From the NCBI GenBank assembly GCA_965203255.1, contig OZ241882.1, positions 5,518,001-5,582,000 of the forward strand: a DNA stretch of 64,000 nt, given 5' to 3'. The stretch is from JAPOUP01 sp965203255. GTDB taxonomy: Bacteria > Pseudomonadota > Alphaproteobacteria > Rhodobacterales > Rhodobacteraceae. Of this stretch, positions 60,613 through 64,000 are shown piece after piece; the stretch's first letter is position 1; each line of letters starts with the position of its first letter. The notes beneath the pieces are model-generated. The model was not told the origin of the DNA. It saw only the letters and a program-made list of their open reading frames with translations, and did no database searches. A program made the position numbers and the translations under genes.

Positions 60613-61685
60613 TAGCTCCGAAGCGCAGTGTTTCGGTATGTGGCCAACGGTTGCGCCGCCCGACCTGGGATCCGCCCGATGTCGGGTGCTTCGGCACAAA
60701 GGCGCACGAAGCGAAAGGGCCAACGGCGGACTGTCCACTCCTGACAAGGGTCTGGCCTGTTCCGCCCATTAGTATTTCCTTAAGAATCCGCACCTGATCC
60801 CTCGCAGGTGGTTCCTTCCTTTTTGGGATGTCGCGATCTTCAGGCCTTGCCCCTGCTCCTTTGGTTCCGCTTGCTGACAGGCTGCATCGACCTCGGGCGA
60901 CTCGTCGGGGCGTATCCCACGAAGCGGCAGCCGCTGCCCGGATGAGGAAGGTATGGCAGGGTTTCGAAAGGCTGAGCTGGGCCATTCTGGTGCGCGACGC
61001 GCTCAACTGGGGCCCGCCGCCCGATGCGCCCGGCGAGCGGATGCGGGAATAGGATCACCCATATAGGTGCGGGTTGTTTTAGGCCGCGGGATTTGTGGAA
61101 GTTGGCCTGCGAGCCGTCCCAGCGCCCGCACGCCTCCATCGGTTCCTCCCACTCCGCCTCGCTCCGGATCTTCCGGGCCGGGCTACTGGCAGCCATCGCT
61201 ATTTCATCCACCGTTATGCGGAATCCTCCGATCATATTGAATGGACCGGGGAATCCTCCCGCACGGGGGCAGCGCGGAAAAAGGCGAATGCGTTACGTCG
61301 CACTTTAGTCGCTTACGTGTCACCAGCCAAATTCAATGTCTGGAACCGATGCCAAGAGCAAGTCTTCCCGGCTTCAAGGTAGGGTAGTCTCGTCTGGAAA
61401 GACAGCGGGTGGTTCCCGTGCTTCCAGACGACTGCGTGATTCGCTGTTGCAGGACAGCTAGCCGGGTAGGGAAGTGCTGCAGGACTTCGGACAGATCCGC
61501 GACAGGTGAGGGATCTCCGAACTGGCAGTGCGGCGCGTTGCTGTCTCCATGAAGCGCCGATGGCCGCGCTTCCGAGTGGAATCGGGGTTTCACAATGACA
61601 GATTGACCAACGTCGTCTCAAACGCCCCCGACGAACTGACCCAGTGCCTGTCAGGTTAATTCCTGAGCGAATGCATGGTGTGGAA
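60613..61685. other. Long stretch without a recognised gene
   Basis: About 1.1 kb with only short frames. A minus-strand frame near 60840-61235 (MIGGFRITVDEIAMAASSPARKIRSEAEWEEPMEACGRWDGSQANFHKSRGL) looks protein-like, but I do not recognise it. No RNA gene or IS end was recognised. Confidence 0.45.
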
Positions 61686-63440
61686 TCACTCTGCCCAACA
61701 GCTTACAAGCACCGTAATGTCAGCGGCCAAATTCACCATCGCCACTGCAGAGATGTCGGAGAGGTGCTCTGACCGCTCGATTTCATAGCCATTGTCCTGC
61801 AGAAACCCGGTGATTGCGGTCGTACTTGCGGCAAATCTCACATCCGGTGGCAACTGCTTGCTGGATGCGGTGTCGTTGGAGAGCAGCAGTCCGAGCAGGG
61901 ATCCTGTGGCATCAAGGATCGGGCCTCCGGCATCGCCAGGATTGGCGGCAAGTTCCAGCCGCCTCACCGTTTCCTCTCCCTGCAGTCCCTGAAGGTCCGC
62001 AAGTATGCCGTAAGTCAAGGTCGGGGCACCCAATCTCCCACTGAATGAATAACCGGAGACCGCGACCCTTGATCGCGGTGTCGGCACACCGATCTTGAGT
62101 CGAGCGTAGCCGAGCGGAACCAATGGTTTCTTTGGTATCAGCAACGCCAGTCCTGTGGACTCGTCCCTGCTGACAATCTCCGCGTCGTGAATGCCGTCCA
62201 GCGTAACGCGTTCACAGCCATTCACCGCTTTATCCGTCGTGAGCACCGTCGCATTGCCATCAATATAGAACCCAGAATGCGAGTCCCTTGGTTGACGAAT
62301 CTCGATGCCATTGACGAGGTCGATCGGTCGTTCTGGAAACCCACTGTCCAGGGCGTCTGCAAGCACACTGCCAGAAATTGGCGTAAAGCTCTCGTGCATT
62401 GCCTCCAGCACGGTTTCATAAAGCGCGTCGTCGTCTATCGGCCATATGAGAACGAAGCCCTTGACGTTGCCTTCGACAACGGTCGCGAAGACAGATGTTC
62501 TGCCATGTCGGCCGACACCCGAGATGGTGATCTGTCTTGAGGTGAGTCTGCTATTGGAGTCCGGTGGTACAGCTTCGAGGGTGTGCAGTACGTCGTACAA
62601 TGCCCGCAGGGTGACTTCGTCGCCGGTTTGGCTGACAAGAATGATCGTTACACCACTGTCGTCGATGGCACGGTAATGCGCGAAAGGTGGCTCATATCGG
62701 TCAAAGGAGACCAACGCTCCCGGAAGTTCGATTTCGATTCCCGCAGTTTGATCGCGGAATGTCCGAAGTCCCAGTGAAGCCAGGGCGGCCTGATACTCTG
62801 ACGTGATTTCCTCGCGCTGTTGGGAAGTCAGCACGTTGGTCGGCTCATAGCCATTGGAGTCCTGCCATGCGGCCATCGCTCTACGGGTGCCGCTGCCGAA
62901 AACGGCATCAACGCTGCCTCGGTAGTATCCGAAATACCGAAGGGCCCGTTGCAAATCCAGCTTCTGATCCCGAGAAAGTTGCAACTCGCTCTGCAGTGCC
63001 TGCCTCCGGTTCTCTCCAGGGTTGGTCGGTAGCGAGGGTTCGGTTTCCGCAAGAGGGTCGGAGACCAATCCGCCATCCCGATCGTCCAAGGTGACTGCTG
63101 GTGTCAGGAACCCGATGTTGTCAATTGGATAGAACTGGCGCGAATAGGCGTCTTGGCCGGCAAGATAGCTGTCTGCCGGGATTATACCCAGTTCCTTGAG
63201 TGCGTCGAGTCGAAACCGTGCGGTCTCGCTGTCGTAAGGGCCGAGCGCGATTGCATACCAACGGGATCCGATCTGCAAGCCCCTCACGTCGTCCAGGGTC
63301 TCGGCAAAGATCTCGGTGCGCGCCTCGGCCGTGGCGAGGTCAGGATGCGTCTCGATCTGGATGTAGGTATCCTGAGCCGACGCAGAGCCACAAAAAAGGG
63401 CGGCGACGAAGAGCGGCATCGCTAGAACTGCCTGTCTCAT
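61686..63440 (-). CDS. Secreted SPOR/peptidoglycan-binding/trypsin-like protein
   Basis: A 584-residue protein with a signal peptide (MRQAVLAMPLFVAALFCGSASA). A SPOR-like domain follows (TYIQIETHPDLATAEARTEIFAETLDDVRGLQIGSRWYAIALGPYDSETARFRLDALKELGIIP), then a PG_binding_1 domain (LDLQRALRYFGYYRGSVDAVFGSGTRRAMAAWQDSNGYEPTNVLT). The C-terminal trypsin-like domain ends with ANPGDAGGPILDATGSLLGLLLSND. The catalytic Ser of G-D-S-G-G is Ala and no catalytic His context is obvious, so it is probably a non-proteolytic envelope protein. It is divergent from glyQ. Confidence 0.87.
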   Translation of the reverse strand: MRQAVLAMPLFVAALFCGSASAQDTYIQIETHPDLATAEARTEIFAETLDDVRGLQIGSRWYAIALGPYDSETARFRLDALKELGIIPADSYLAGQDAYSRQFYPIDNIGFLTPAVTLDDRDGGLVSDPLAETEPSLPTNPGENRRQALQSELQLSRDQKLDLQRALRYFGYYRGSVDAVFGSGTRRAMAAWQDSNGYEPTNVLTSQQREEITSEYQAALASLGLRTFRDQTAGIEIELPGALVSFDRYEPPFAHYRAIDDSGVTIILVSQTGDEVTLRALYDVLHTLEAVPPDSNSRLTSRQITISGVGRHGRTSVFATVVEGNVKGFVLIWPIDDDALYETVLEAMHESFTPISGSVLADALDSGFPERPIDLVNGIEIRQPRDSHSGFYIDGNATVLTTDKAVNGCERVTLDGIHDAEIVSRDESTGLALLIPKKPLVPLGYARLKIGVPTPRSRVAVSGYSFSGRLGAPTLTYGILADLQGLQGEETVRRLELAANPGDAGGPILDATGSLLGLLLSNDTASSKQLPPDVRFAASTTAITGFLQDNGYEIERSEHLSDISAVAMVNLAADITVLVSCWAE

Positions 63441-63712
63441 GAACCAGTGGTCTCAATCATTGTCTGCAACTGTACTGATATTCACGATTCTTGGTAAACG
63501 AAAGCAGGATTGATCATTCCGCCATGACCGTGCCGTTGTGACGGTTTCCGATGACATGTTTGATCTGGTTATGTCGTGGGACTCCATCGAGGTGTCTTTG
63601 CCGGGGCGTTGCCATCACCAAAGAGGCTCCAGTACGATCAATTGGGATATGGACCTGATTGACCCCATCCACGGCTGTGCCTATTGGGGGCGGAGCCGTT
63701 TGTGAGGTGCCC
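63441..63712. other. Divergent promoter region before glyQ
   Basis: Non-coding spacer of 272 bases between two divergent genes. No riboswitch or clear -35/-10 pair was identified. Confidence 0.5.
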
Positions 63713-64000
63713 ATGGCTGAAAGACCCCGTTCGTTTCAGGACGTCATCCTGCGGCTGCAGTCCTATTGGGCCAAAAACGGCTGCGTGGTACTGCAGCCGT
63801 ACGATATGGAAGTCGGCGCTGGTACGTTTCATCCGGCAACAACACTGCGGTCGCTCGGCACGAAACCCTGGGCCGCGTCGTATGTGCAGCCATCTCGACG
63901 CCCAACCGACGGACGATACGGCGAGAATCCTAACCGACTTCAGCACTATTACCAATTTCAGGTCCTGATCAAACCAAGCCCGCCAGACTTTCAGGATATC
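63713..64000 (+). CDS. glyQ: Glycyl-tRNA synthetase alpha subunit (partial)
   Basis: Open from ATG 63713 to the window edge (96 codons): MAERPRSFQDVILRLQSYWAKNGCVVLQPYDMEVGAGTFHPATTLRSLGTKPWAASYVQPSRRPTDGRYGENPNRLQHYYQFQVLIKPSPPDFQDI. This is the strongly conserved N-terminus of the bacterial alpha2beta2 glycyl-tRNA synthetase alpha chain, including the E-V-G-A-G-T-F-H-P-A-T and R-P-x-D-G-R-Y-G-x-N-P-N-R active-site motifs. It charges tRNA-Gly together with GlyS, which should follow outside the window. Confidence 0.96.
   Translation, partial: MAERPRSFQDVILRLQSYWAKNGCVVLQPYDMEVGAGTFHPATTLRSLGTKPWAASYVQPSRRPTDGRYGENPNRLQHYYQFQVLIKPSPPDFQDI

Overview
The window looks like an alphaproteobacterial chromosome of roughly 60% GC. 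The right edge carries the start of glyQ (glycyl-tRNA synthetase alpha). Divergent to it is a secreted SPOR/peptidoglycan-binding/trypsin-like protein of a type I associate with Rhodobacterales-like genomes; that placement is inference. No rRNA, tRNA or CRISPR was recognised. The insertion-sequence (IS) load is very high and many metabolic genes are broken, as in a genome undergoing IS expansion and decay.

Layout. 1-4538: a nitrate/taurine/NMT1-type ABC importer (two permeases, ATPase, binding protein) with a GntR/FadR regulator, divergent from a fumarylacetoacetate-hydrolase-family gene. 5062-6766: an unrecognised gene split by a frameshift. 7587-10773: an IS110 element (here A) whose transposase gene is split by an IS1111-type element (here B). 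11118-11541: C-terminal relic of an IS256 transposase. 11637-28815: a tightly coupled one-strand catabolic operon: small protein, second ABC importer, cupin, Rieske oxygenase, SDR, alpha/beta hydrolase, IclR regulator, VOC/extradiol-type dioxygenase, SDR, ThDP enzyme, aspartate-dehydrogenase-like fragment, aldehyde dehydrogenase, FAD monooxygenase and pentapeptide protein. Its 3' half is decaying: a premature TGA in the aldehyde dehydrogenase, a frameshift plus an IS30 insertion in the monooxygenase, and a B insertion in the pentapeptide gene. 28964-32593: an IS630, an IS256 N-terminal relic and a second IS30. 33267-42244: an acyl-CoA cluster (CoA ligase, MDR reductases, SDR, MaoC hydratase, acyl-CoA dehydrogenase, APH-type kinase) resembling the LvaA/C/D/E logic for 4-oxo/4-hydroxy acids.

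42838-47295 is a three-level nest: IS630 (TA duplication) containing IS110-A (CT core) containing IS1111-B (CT core). 48867-50633 encodes a secreted zinc metalloprotease with a TbpB-like C-terminal module. 51153-54143 is a complete IS1595-family transposon (two 42-bp inverted repeats, exact 8-bp target duplication) that carries, besides its transposase, a surface lipoprotein with the same kind of C-terminal module, a glycine-zipper membrane protein and a small ORF. 55919-57140 is a second IS1595-type element with an exact 8-bp duplication. 57389-60612 is a pair of inverted IS630-type elements flanking a VapBC toxin-antitoxin pair.

The catabolic regions couple uptake (ABC importers) with ring or acyl-chain oxidation. 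The element boundaries were read from junctions, core dinucleotides and target duplications, so several broken genes can be rejoined in frame on paper.
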